A DNA stretch of 64,000 nucleotides from Actinoplanes teichomyceticus ATCC 31121 (GTDB taxonomy: Bacteria > Actinomycetota > Actinomycetes > Mycobacteriales > Micromonosporaceae), in contig NZ_CP023865.1 of the NCBI RefSeq assembly GCF_003711105.1, forward strand, positions 403,501-467,500. Reading direction: 5' to 3'. Numbering within the stretch: position 1 is the first letter of the stretch; each line of letters begins with the position of its first letter. The translations under genes and the position numbers were made by a program. Positions 48,753-56,839 of this stretch are shown here, in pieces. Under the pieces are notes generated by a model that saw only the letters and a list, made by a program, of their open reading frames with translations, had not been told where the DNA came from and ran no database searches.

Positions 48753-49340
48753 TCAGGACAGGCCGATCACGCCCTCGACGATCAGCCAGATGCCGAAGAT
48801 AGCGAACAGCGCCGCGGCGCCCCACTTGATGATGTGCTCCGGAAGGTGCCGGCCGAGCATCCGGCCGACCAGGATGGCCAGCGCGTCGGCGGCGACCATG
48901 CCGACGGTGGAGCCGATCCAGGTGCCGAACCAGCCGTGCTGGGTGGCCAGCGTGATGGTCGCCAGCATGGTCTTGTCGCCCAGTTCGGCCAGGAAGAACG
49001 CGCCGCCGACGGCGAGGATCGCGGAGCCGGTGGAGCGTTCCGCCTTGGTCTTCTCGTCCTCGGTGAGGGTGTCGCCGCGCAGGGTCCAGGCGCCGAAGGC
49101 GAGGAACGCGAGACCGGCGACCAGCGAGATCCAGTCAGTGGGGATGGCGCTGCCCAGGCCGTACCCGATGCCGACCGAGACGAGGTGGACCAGCGCGGTG
49201 GCGGCGGTGATGCCGATCAGTACCGGAAGCGGCCGGAAACGGGTGGCGAACGTCATCGCCATGAGTTGCGATTTGTCACCGAGCTCGGCGACGAAGATGA
49301 CCGCGAAGCTGACCGCCAGCGCGGTGATGAATCCTTCCAC
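48753..49340 (-). CDS. GDT1/TMEM165 (UPF0016) family cation exporter
   Basis: The 195-residue protein has six spans in two repeats, each with the family motif E-x-G-D-K-[ST] (AELGDKSQ at about residue 20, AELGDKTM at about residue 118). GDT1-type proteins move manganese or calcium out of the cytosol. GTG 49340 follows GGAG by 7 bases. The leader contains a yybP-ykoY manganese riboswitch, which supports manganese export as the role, with expression rising as manganese rises. Confidence 0.9.
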   Translation of the reverse strand: MEGFITALAVSFAVIFVAELGDKSQLMAMTFATRFRPLPVLIGITAATALVHLVSVGIGYGLGSAIPTDWISLVAGLAFLAFGAWTLRGDTLTEDEKTKAERSTGSAILAVGGAFFLAELGDKTMLATITLATQHGWFGTWIGSTVGMVAADALAILVGRMLGRHLPEHIIKWGAAALFAIFGIWLIVEGVIGLS

Positions 49341-49410
49341 AGAAGTCTCCCGGTTCAGCACGACCGGGTTTCGGGCGCGGAACGACCTCGACCCGGCCGT
49401 TGGTTGGAAC

Positions 49411-49516
49411 AGCCTGGTCGAAGGTCTCGCTCGCCTTGAGTGAAAGGCCGCGCGGCCGGACGCCGGTGACGGCGTCAGTATGTCGACCGCGACATTGGGA
49501 GCTACTCCCCTTCGCG
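49411..49516 (-). promoter_or_regulatory. yybP-ykoY manganese riboswitch
   Basis: Read on the minus strand, the leader has AAGGGGAGTAGC, then CATACTGACGC, a variable GC-rich arm, and GCGAGCGAGACCTT. These are the conserved blocks of the yybP-ykoY Mn2+ riboswitch in their right order. It lies 70 bases before a GDT1-type exporter gene, its usual partner. Ends are approximate. Confidence 0.9.
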
Positions 49517-49582
49517 CGCCGAGCATAGCCGACCTGGTCGCGGGCCCGGTGGCGACCTGTGTCACCCCGGGCCCGCGCCCGG

Positions 49583-51175
49583 TCACCGGCCGGTGATCAG
49601 CCGTTGCAGGCGCAGCCGGTCGAGCGGCTCGGCGGAGCGGGTCAGGCCGGGCTGGCCGGGCTCCGGCGGGGAGATCGGCTTGCACTGCTTGTCGGAGCGG
49701 TCGGCGGCGACGCGCTTCGGCAGCGCGCCGGTGGCCAGGTAGTCCGCGATCGTCTCGTCGACGCAGGGGTTGCCGAACAGCGAGCCGGCGTGCGTGGTGC
49801 CGTTCACGCCCTCGACCAGCGCGGCGCGCGGGAAGAGGCGCCGGACCAGCAGGGTTCCGCTGTACGGCGTGGCCGCGTCGAGCGTCTCGCTGATCAACAG
49901 GATCGGCGGGGCCTTGGCGCCGTTCACCTCGACGGGCGCTTTCGCCGGGGCGGCCCAGTGCCGGCAGGGCGCGTTGTACCAGGCGTTGCCCCACGTCTCG
50001 AACGGCGCCTTGCGGTAGACCCGCCAGTTGTCCTCCGCCCAGGTCTCCCACTTCGCCGGCCAGGGCGCGTCGGTGCACTGCACGGCCAGGTAGACGGCGT
50101 AGTTGTTGTCGCTGCCCGGGGTCTGCGGGTTGTTGTCGTCGTAGAGCTTCTTCAGCCCGGCCGGGTCCTTCTTGGTGATCCAGTCGGAGAACGCCTGCCC
50201 GACCTGTTGCCAGCCGAAGACGTAGTAGCCGGGCTGCAGGAAGATGTCGGTCAGCTCGGCCGGTCCGATCACCCCGCCGGCGGGTTTGCCGGCCAGCTCG
50301 TCGAGCTGCTGGTAGTAGAGCCGCTCCACCGCCTTGCCGGTGGCGCCCAGGTGGAACGTGGCGTCGTGGTCCGCCAGCCAGCGGAAGTAGATCTTGATGT
50401 TCCGGTCGAACGCGATGTCCTGGTCGAGGTTCGACCGGTACCAGACCCGCCGCGGGTTGACGTTGCCGTCCAGCACCATCCGGCGGACCCGCTCGGGGAA
50501 CCGGGTGGCGTAGACCTGGCCGAGGTACGTCCCGTAGGAGAACCCGTAGAAGCTGATCTTCTCCTGACCCAGGGCCTGCCGGATGCTGTCGATGTCACGG
50601 ACCGAGTCCTCGGTGCGCATGTGGCGCAGCAGCGCCCCGCCGGCCCGGGCGCAGTCCTCGGCGTACTTCTTGGTCCGGGCGTGCCAGGCCTTCTCCAGCT
50701 CCGGGGTGACCGGCACGTATGCCGGGCGGTTGTACCCGGTGTAGTCGCTGTCGCAGGTCAGCTTCGGCTGGCTGGCCCCGACCCCGCGCGGGTCGAACCC
50801 GATCCAGTCGTAGGCGTTGCCGGCCTGCTTAGGCACGTGCGAGCCGAGCGTGGCCATGACGCGCCCGGCCCCGCCCGGCCCGCCCGGGTTGACCAGGATG
50901 GCGCCCTGGTACCGGTCGTCCGGGGTGCTGTGCCGGACCCGGGCGAGCGCCAGTTCGATCTTGGTGCCGTCCGGGTTCGCGTAGTCCATCGGTACGGTCA
51001 CGGTGCCGCACTCCGCGCCCTGTGCCTTGAGCGACATCTCGGTGCAGGGCCGCCATGCGACCGGCGCCGGCACGTAACGCGGCGTGTCGCGTGGTGGAGC
51101 GGCCTGCGCCGAGGTGACCGCGGTACCCACCGCACCCAGCGCGACCACGGTCGCAGCCGCCCAGATTCTCTTCAT
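49583..51175 (-). CDS. secreted alpha/beta-hydrolase, tripeptidyl aminopeptidase type
   Basis: The 530-residue protein has a signal peptide (MKRIWAAATVVALGAVG, cleavage near SAQA-AP). The alpha/beta-hydrolase core has the oxyanion region LVNPGGPGGAG, the nucleophile elbow GFSYGTYLG (Ser at about 213), and a C-terminal cap domain with the PILLISETLDAATPY aspartate and a histidine in NGTTHAGSL. It matches the Streptomyces-type secreted tripeptidyl aminopeptidases (S33). ATG 51175 has AAGGGG upstream. Confidence 0.9.
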   Translation of the reverse strand: MKRIWAAATVVALGAVGTAVTSAQAAPPRDTPRYVPAPVAWRPCTEMSLKAQGAECGTVTVPMDYANPDGTKIELALARVRHSTPDDRYQGAILVNPGGPGGAGRVMATLGSHVPKQAGNAYDWIGFDPRGVGASQPKLTCDSDYTGYNRPAYVPVTPELEKAWHARTKKYAEDCARAGGALLRHMRTEDSVRDIDSIRQALGQEKISFYGFSYGTYLGQVYATRFPERVRRMVLDGNVNPRRVWYRSNLDQDIAFDRNIKIYFRWLADHDATFHLGATGKAVERLYYQQLDELAGKPAGGVIGPAELTDIFLQPGYYVFGWQQVGQAFSDWITKKDPAGLKKLYDDNNPQTPGSDNNYAVYLAVQCTDAPWPAKWETWAEDNWRVYRKAPFETWGNAWYNAPCRHWAAPAKAPVEVNGAKAPPILLISETLDAATPYSGTLLVRRLFPRAALVEGVNGTTHAGSLFGNPCVDETIADYLATGALPKRVAADRSDKQCKPISPPEPGQPGLTRSAEPLDRLRLQRLITGR

Positions 51176-51495
51176 CGCACGCCCCTTGATGTCCGTTTCG
51201 CACCATATGCTGAGCGTTTCCGGGGTGGATGCCACCCGTCCACGCCGAGACGGACACGAAAGGGTGGGTCGACCGCGGGCGCGCAGCCACTCCGGCGCGG
51301 CCCGATCCGGCCGGCGGCGGTGTCCACCCGACGCGCGGCCCGCGATGGCGGCGACCGGCGGTCGGCCCCTGCCACCATGCCTGGCATGGGCGGGTTCTGG
51401 CTCCATCCGCGGTTGGGGGCGGCAACCCGGGACGGCCGGGCGCCGCGGCGAACTTCACCTGCGCGCCGCCGCCGAGCTGTTCGCAGCAGGAGCTG

Positions 51496-51708
51496 ATGCG
51501 GCGCGCGGTGACCGAGGTGCGGACCATGTTCGAGGTGATCCGGGAGGCGATGGCGCTGCCGGACCTGCCGCCGGATCCGGAGCCGGCCCCGCCGCCGGCC
51601 GGCGCGCACGACATCGCGGTGACCGAGAAGGCGCTGCCGGCGGTGTCCCGCGACCCGGAGCCGCAGGGCTACCTGACCCTGACGCAGGTCCAGCACTTCT
51701 TCGGGTAA
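51496..51708 (+). CDS. small hypothetical protein
   Basis: The 70-residue frame (MRRAVTEVRTMFEVIREAMA ... LTLTQVQHFFG) uses G or C in nearly every third position, like the real genes here, which argues that it is translated. GGAG lies 3 bases before the ATG; coding-like sequence seems to extend upstream (NFTCAPPPSCSQQEL), so the true start may be earlier at a non-ATG codon. No domain is recognised. The rest of the gap to 51176 shows nothing clear. Confidence 0.4.
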   Translation: MRRAVTEVRTMFEVIREAMALPDLPPDPEPAPPPAGAHDIAVTEKALPAVSRDPEPQGYLTLTQVQHFFG

Positions 51709-51734
51709 TTCGCACTATAAGGGATAATGTGGAC

Positions 51735-52619
51735 ATGCAATCGGGTCTGTCCGCTCTCCTGATGGCCACCCTCGGTGTCGTGGCGCCACCGGCACAGCCG
51801 GGCCTCGCAGCCGTGCCGGGACGGCCGGCCGTGGAGCCGGCGCCGGGACGGCCGGCCGTGGGGCCGGCGCCGGCACGGCCGACCGTGGAGCCGGCGCGGT
51901 GGCCCGCGGGATCCGTGGCGGCGGCGCTCGCCGTCGAGGTGATGCCGGCACGGCCGGCCGACGCCGGGCGGCCCGACGAGCCGCCCCCCGTCACGATCGT
52001 CCGGTACACCTTCAACGGCCGGGCCGGCAGCATCCTCAACGAGTCCGGCCTGGGGCACGCGCTGCGGATCATCTCCGGCCACGGCGGCCGGGTCCGCCCG
52101 GTGGTGCACGGCCCGGGCACCGCGCTGGCCTTCCCGCCGCACTGCGACGCGGCCGTCTGCCCGCACGTGGCGTTGCAGGCCCCGAACAGCGCCGACCTGA
52201 ACCCGGGCACCCGCAACCTGGCGTACGGCGCCGAGGTGCTGCTGTCCCCTCGCTCGACCAGCAAGGGACAGAACGTGGTGCAGAAGGGCTACTCCAAGAC
52301 CAGCAGCCAGTACAAACTGCAGATCGACGGCGCAGCCGGTCAGCCCAGTTGCGTGCTGGTGGACCGGCGGCGGCCGGGCATCCGGATCGTCCGCAGCTCG
52401 GTGTCCGCCGCCGACAGCCGCTGGCACAGTGTCCGGTGCGAGCGGGTGGGCGTCCGCTTCGAGATCTACGTCGACGACGTGGTGCGCGGCCGGACCCGGG
52501 TGCCGGCCGGCCTCTCGGTGGCCAACAACCGGCCGCTGAGCATCGGCGGCAAGGGCGCGTTCCAGGACAACGACCAGTTCAACGGCGTCCTGGACAACGT
52601 GTGGGTGCGGATCGGCTAG
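51735..52619 (+). CDS. secreted LamG/concanavalin-like domain protein
   Basis: The 294-residue protein has a short hydrophobic start (SALLMATLGVVAPP), then a Pro/Ala-rich stretch with repeated GRPAVEPAP words, and from about residue 85 a jelly-roll domain (IVRYTFNGRAGSILNESG, YKLQIDGAAGQPSCVLVD, FNGVLDNVWVRIG) typical of LamG_3-like carbohydrate or protein binding modules. GATAAT (51723-51728) ends 6 bases before ATG 51735, suggesting a leaderless transcript. The last 4 bases overlap the convergent GH18 gene. Confidence 0.78.
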   Translation: MQSGLSALLMATLGVVAPPAQPGLAAVPGRPAVEPAPGRPAVGPAPARPTVEPARWPAGSVAAALAVEVMPARPADAGRPDEPPPVTIVRYTFNGRAGSILNESGLGHALRIISGHGGRVRPVVHGPGTALAFPPHCDAAVCPHVALQAPNSADLNPGTRNLAYGAEVLLSPRSTSKGQNVVQKGYSKTSSQYKLQIDGAAGQPSCVLVDRRRPGIRIVRSSVSAADSRWHSVRCERVGVRFEIYVDDVVRGRTRVPAGLSVANNRPLSIGGKGAFQDNDQFNGVLDNVWVRIG

Positions 52620-53854
52620 GGGCCCGACCGGCGCTCGGCCGGCGCCGCGGAGGGCGGATCCGGCTCGGCCAGCGCGGCGAGCAGCGCGCCGTCCGGGGTG
52701 TCGCCGGACAGCTCCCAGGCGAAGGCGCCGCCCAGGGCGCGGCTGCGGGCGTAGGCGACCTTGCCGCGGATGGTGGCCGGGGTGTCGTACGACCACCACT
52801 GCGCCCCGCACCGCGCGTACGCCGTGCCGGCCACCGTCCCGGTCGGCGGGCACCGTCCGGCCAGGATCCGGTAGTCCTCCATGCCCCTGCCGTACCGTCC
52901 CGGGGCCGGCCCGGTGGCCGTGGCGCCCGGCCCGGCGCCGCCCACCCCGGTCCAGCCCCGGCCGTAGAACCCGACCCCGAACAGCACCTTCGCCGCCGGC
53001 ACGCCCTGGCGCAGCAACTCGGACACGGTGGCCTCGGTGGTGGCCCCGGTGCGCGGGATGCCCGGGTAACCGGTCAGCGGCGAGTGCGGGGCGGTGCGCG
53101 TGTCGGCCGGGCCGGCGCCGAAGTAGTCGTAGGTCATCGCGCCGAGCCAGTTCGCCTGCGCCGCCGCCGCGGCGTAGTCGGTGGCCCGCAGCTTGCGTAC
53201 GTCGCCAGGCACCGCCGCGGTGATCGTCGCGCCGGCGCCGAGGGCGGCGCGCAGCGCGCCCAGCAGCCGGGCCAGCGCGCCCGGCCCGCTGGTGTCGCAG
53301 GCCAGCCCGCAGGCGTTCGGGTACTCCCAGTCCACGTCGATGCCGTCGAACACCCCGGCCCACCGCGGATCCCTCAGCAGGGCGCGGCACGACGCGGCGA
53401 AGCCGGCCGGGTCGCGGGCCGCCTCGGCGAACCCGGACGAGAGGGTCCAGCCCCCGAACGACCAGAGGATCCGCAGATCGGGGTACGCCGCCTTGAGCTT
53501 GCGGAGCTGGCCGAAGTTGCCGCGCAGCGGGTCGGACGGCCGGTCGGCCACGCCGTCCACACTGTCCGCCGCGGTCACCGGTCGCCGGTACGCCGCCCAC
53601 GCGTCCCCGACCCCGCAGCGCCCCCCGCCGACCTTGCCGAACGCGTACAGCACATGGGTGAGCCGGCCGGCCGCCCGGCTGGTCACCAGCTTCTTCACCG
53701 GGAACCCGCGCCCGTAGACCCCCCACTCGGTGAAATACCCGGCCACCACCCGCGGCGGGCCCGGCACGGGCTCCGGTGGCATCGGCCGGGACGGCCCCCG
53801 GCAGGCCGCCAAGATCAGGATGAGTGGGACGAAGAACGCCGATCGGACGCGCAT
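52616..53854 (-). CDS. GH18 family lipoprotein, chitinase-like
   Basis: The 412-residue protein has a lipobox (LILAAC, Cys 18), so it should be anchored outside the membrane. The GH18 barrel shows GYFTEWGVYG, WSFGGWTLSSGF and the catalytic FDGIDVDWEYP with the acid glutamate. It also has AMTYDYFGAGP and a C-terminal GGAFAWELSGDTP. The family cleaves chitin or peptidoglycan-like GlcNAc chains. ATG 53854 starts just after the divergent gene's control region. Confidence 0.9.
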   Translation of the reverse strand: MRVRSAFFVPLILILAACRGPSRPMPPEPVPGPPRVVAGYFTEWGVYGRGFPVKKLVTSRAAGRLTHVLYAFGKVGGGRCGVGDAWAAYRRPVTAADSVDGVADRPSDPLRGNFGQLRKLKAAYPDLRILWSFGGWTLSSGFAEAARDPAGFAASCRALLRDPRWAGVFDGIDVDWEYPNACGLACDTSGPGALARLLGALRAALGAGATITAAVPGDVRKLRATDYAAAAAQANWLGAMTYDYFGAGPADTRTAPHSPLTGYPGIPRTGATTEATVSELLRQGVPAAKVLFGVGFYGRGWTGVGGAGPGATATGPAPGRYGRGMEDYRILAGRCPPTGTVAGTAYARCGAQWWSYDTPATIRGKVAYARSRALGGAFAWELSGDTPDGALLAALAEPDPPSAAPAERRSGP

Positions 53855-53959
53855 CGGCTCGAAGGTAGCCGCCGGAGCGGGTGACCGGCTCGCCGTTCCC
53901 CCGATCGGGTGCGGCTATGCGGACGCGCGACCCGTGACCGGTTGTGCAATCGTCGAGCC

Positions 53960-56023
53960 GTGGCCCTAAGCCCCGAAATCCGCGCCCTGTTCGGCTGGCG
54001 CAGAGTGCTGGGCCGGGTCCGGGCGGTGCTGCGCAGCGCGGTCACCACGTTCGTCGTGGTGACCGTGACACTGTGGCTGATGCCCGGCGTGGCCGGCACC
54101 GACATCGTGGACACCTTGGGCCTGGTGGTGCTGGTCGCGGCGGTCGGCGCGGTGCTACGGCCGCTGCTGCTGCTCGGCATCACCGCGCTCGGCGGCTGGG
54201 GCGCGATGCTGTTCGGCGTGGTCACCCAGGTCGCGGTGATGGTGGTGGCGTTGCGGCTGGACCCGGCCAACCGGATCCGCGGGCTGCCCACCCTGCTCAC
54301 CGCCGCCATCCTGGCGGTGATCTTCGCCGCGCTGCTGGACTGGATGGCGGACGCCGGCAGCGACGACACGTTCGTCCGCGAGGCCCGGCGCCTGATGCGC
54401 GGGGTGCGCCGCCGGGCGGCCAGGCGGGCCGGCGGACCGCTGTTCACCCTGCGCCGGCCGCGCCCGGGCACCGAGCCGGGCCTGCTGGTGATCCAGCTCG
54501 ACGGGGTGGCCGAACCGGTGCTGCGCTGGGCGGTCCGGGCCGGCAACCTGCCGATCCTCGGGCACTGGTTGCGCAGCGGCAGCCACACCGTGCGCCGCTG
54601 GCACACCGGTCTGCCGTCGACCACCCCGGCGTCGCAGGCCGGCATCCTGCACGGCGCGTCCCGGCAGATCCCGGCGTTCCGCTGGTTCGAGAAGGAGACC
54701 GGCAAGGTGATGGTGGCCAACCGGCCACGGGACGCCGCGGTGATCGAGCGCCGGCTCAGCGACGGCCGCGGCCTGCTGCGAGACGGCGGGGTGAGCATCG
54801 GCAACGCGTTCGGCGGCGACGCGGTCACCAACCTGCTGACGGTCAGTCACGCGGCCCTGCCGGGCCGGTCGGCGCGCGGCTGGGCGGCGTTCATGGCGTC
54901 CCCGTACGGCTTCACCCGCGCCCTCGTCCTCGGCGTCGCCGAGGTCTTCACCGAGCTGCACCAGGCCCGCCTGCAACGCCGGCGCAACCTGCGGCCCCGG
55001 GTCAGCCGCTCCGGGGCGTTCCTGGCCCTGCGCCCGGCCTCGATGCTGCTGCGGGACGTGAACATCTCGCTGATCGCCGAACAGATGGCCCGCGGCGTCC
55101 CGGCGATCTTCTGTGACCTGGTCGACTACGACGAGGTGGCGCACCACGCCGGCCCGGCCCGCCCGGAGTCGATGCGCCAGCTGGAGAGCCTGGACCGGAT
55201 GCTCGGCGTGCTGGAGCGGCTGTCGGAGGAGGCGGCCCGGCGCTACCACCTCGTGGTGCTCTCCGACCACGGGCAGAGCCAGGGCAGCACGTTCCGCCAG
55301 CGGCACGGCGAGACCCTGGACGAGGTGGTCGAGCGGCTCACCGCCCCGGACACCGCCGCGGCTCCCCGCGAACTGGCGGAGGAGCAGGGCAAACGTGATC
55401 CGGATGCGGAGCCGCCGACGGCGCCGCTGCTGGTCCTGTCGTCCGGGAACCTGTCGCTGGTCTATCTGACCCGCTTCCCGTACCGGGTGCGGCGCGCGCA
55501 GATCGAGGAGACCTATCCGCGGCTGATCGCCGGGCTGGCCGCCCACCCGGGCATCGGGCTGGTGGTGGTCGCGGACGAGGACGGGCCGGTCGCGTACGGG
55601 CCGGGCGGCGGCGTCCACCGGCTCCGCGACGGCGTGGTCAGCGGCCCGGACCCGCTCCTTGCGTACGGACCGCGGGCCCGCGCCGACCTGCTGCGTCACC
55701 AGGAGGCCGCGCACGTCGGAGACCTCGTGGTGATCAGCTCGGTGGATCCGGAGACCGCGGAGGTCGCCGCGTTCGAGGAACTGGTCGGCTCGCACGGGGG
55801 CCTGGGCGGCTGGCAGACCGACGCGATGCTGGTGCACCCGGCGGCCTGGACCGTGACCGGCGACCTGGACGGGCCGGACGCGGTGCACCGCCAGTTGGCC
55901 GAGTGGCTGGTGATGCTCGGCCTGCGCGAGCCGGCCCGGCCCGCGCTGACCACCGGTGACCGGCTCCACCCCGGGGATCTGGACCGCGACCGGTCGGCGC
56001 GGCTGTCGCCGAGCCGGGACTAG
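53960..56023 (+). CDS. membrane phosphodiesterase: holin-like N-terminus fused to alkaline-phosphatase-type domain
   Basis: The 687-residue protein has four membrane spans in its first 130 residues (resembling the phage-holin superfamily IV/YvlD-type membrane region). A type I phosphodiesterase/nucleotide pyrophosphatase domain follows: VIQLDGVAEPVLRWAV, the nucleophile region TGLPSTTPASQAGILHG, FCDLVDYDEVAHHAGP and VVLSDHGQSQG for metal binding. Such actinobacterial fusions are conserved but uncharacterised. GTG 53960 is the likely start; nothing upstream in frame looks coding. Confidence 0.8.
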   Translation: MALSPEIRALFGWRRVLGRVRAVLRSAVTTFVVVTVTLWLMPGVAGTDIVDTLGLVVLVAAVGAVLRPLLLLGITALGGWGAMLFGVVTQVAVMVVALRLDPANRIRGLPTLLTAAILAVIFAALLDWMADAGSDDTFVREARRLMRGVRRRAARRAGGPLFTLRRPRPGTEPGLLVIQLDGVAEPVLRWAVRAGNLPILGHWLRSGSHTVRRWHTGLPSTTPASQAGILHGASRQIPAFRWFEKETGKVMVANRPRDAAVIERRLSDGRGLLRDGGVSIGNAFGGDAVTNLLTVSHAALPGRSARGWAAFMASPYGFTRALVLGVAEVFTELHQARLQRRRNLRPRVSRSGAFLALRPASMLLRDVNISLIAEQMARGVPAIFCDLVDYDEVAHHAGPARPESMRQLESLDRMLGVLERLSEEAARRYHLVVLSDHGQSQGSTFRQRHGETLDEVVERLTAPDTAAAPRELAEEQGKRDPDAEPPTAPLLVLSSGNLSLVYLTRFPYRVRRAQIEETYPRLIAGLAAHPGIGLVVVADEDGPVAYGPGGGVHRLRDGVVSGPDPLLAYGPRARADLLRHQEAAHVGDLVVISSVDPETAEVAAFEELVGSHGGLGGWQTDAMLVHPAAWTVTGDLDGPDAVHRQLAEWLVMLGLREPARPALTTGDRLHPGDLDRDRSARLSPSRD

Positions 56024-56030
56024 CCACGGA

Positions 56031-56056
56031 CCGGCCCCGGCGTACCGTGGGGCCGG
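56031..56056. terminator. bidirectional hairpin terminator
   Basis: CCGGCCCC (56031-56038) pairs with GGGGCCGG (56049-56056) over a 10-base loop, between stops at 56023 and 56061 of convergent genes. There is no T-run. Confidence 0.6.
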
Positions 56057-56060
56057 ACGG

Positions 56061-56729
56061 TCAGACCGGGTTCTCCTCGATGGAGGCGGCGGCCGCGGCG
56101 CGGGCCCGGCGTCGCCGGATGTGCCGGACGTGGAGTGTCACGTACGTCCCGATGGCGGCCACGACGAGCCCGATCGCGAGCCACTTGTACCGGTGCGCGT
56201 GTTCCATGATCGTCACGAGGTTCGCCCCGAGCAGGTACGACACCGTGGTCCACCAGCCCACCCAGATCGCCGCGCCGATCGCGTTGTAGAGCAGGAACGT
56301 CTTCCACGGCATCCGGGTGATCCCGGCGATCACGCCGTTGAGCTGCCGCAGCCCGTCGATGAACCGGGCCACCACGATGATCCGGTTGCCGCGCCGGGCG
56401 AAGAACTGCTCGGCCTTCGCCAGGCGTTCCGGGGTGACGAAGATGTACCGGCCGAAGCGGTGCACCGCCCGGCGCCCGCCGCGCAGGCCGATCCAGTACC
56501 CGATGTTGTCGCCGATCACCGCGGCGACGAACGAGATCAGCGCGACCAGGTAGATGTTCATCCGGCCGTAGCCGGCGTAGATCGACGCGGCCACCATGAT
56601 CGTCTGGCCCGGGGCGGGCACCCCGAAACTCTCCACGCCGATCACACCGGCGATGGCCAGGTAACCCCAGCGATCCAGGATCGGGGCGACGCTGTGCAGG
56701 AACCCGGGGAGCTCGGCTGAAGGTGGCAT
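56061..56729 (-). CDS. DedA-family membrane protein
   Basis: The 222-residue protein has the DedA/SNARE-associated motifs: GVESFGVPAPGQTIMVAASI, IGDNIGYWIGLRGG, FFARRGNRIIVVARFIDGLRQLNGVIAG with two conserved arginines, and MPWKTFLLYNAIGAAIWV. DedA proteins take part in lipid carrier or phospholipid recycling across the membrane. On its strand TACCGT ends 7 bases before ATG 56729 and there is no Shine-Dalgarno, so the transcript is probably leaderless. The basic C-terminal tail is cytosolic. Confidence 0.9.
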   Translation of the reverse strand: MPPSAELPGFLHSVAPILDRWGYLAIAGVIGVESFGVPAPGQTIMVAASIYAGYGRMNIYLVALISFVAAVIGDNIGYWIGLRGGRRAVHRFGRYIFVTPERLAKAEQFFARRGNRIIVVARFIDGLRQLNGVIAGITRMPWKTFLLYNAIGAAIWVGWWTTVSYLLGANLVTIMEHAHRYKWLAIGLVVAAIGTYVTLHVRHIRRRRARAAAAASIEENPV

Positions 56730-56839
56730 CGGCTACACGGTAGCCGCCGAATGGTCCGACGACCGCATGGACCTGTTCCGCAACCGTGGTCAGACCTTTT
56801 CGGGTAGCGATCCGTGCACGTTCGGTCGAGAGTGATCGG

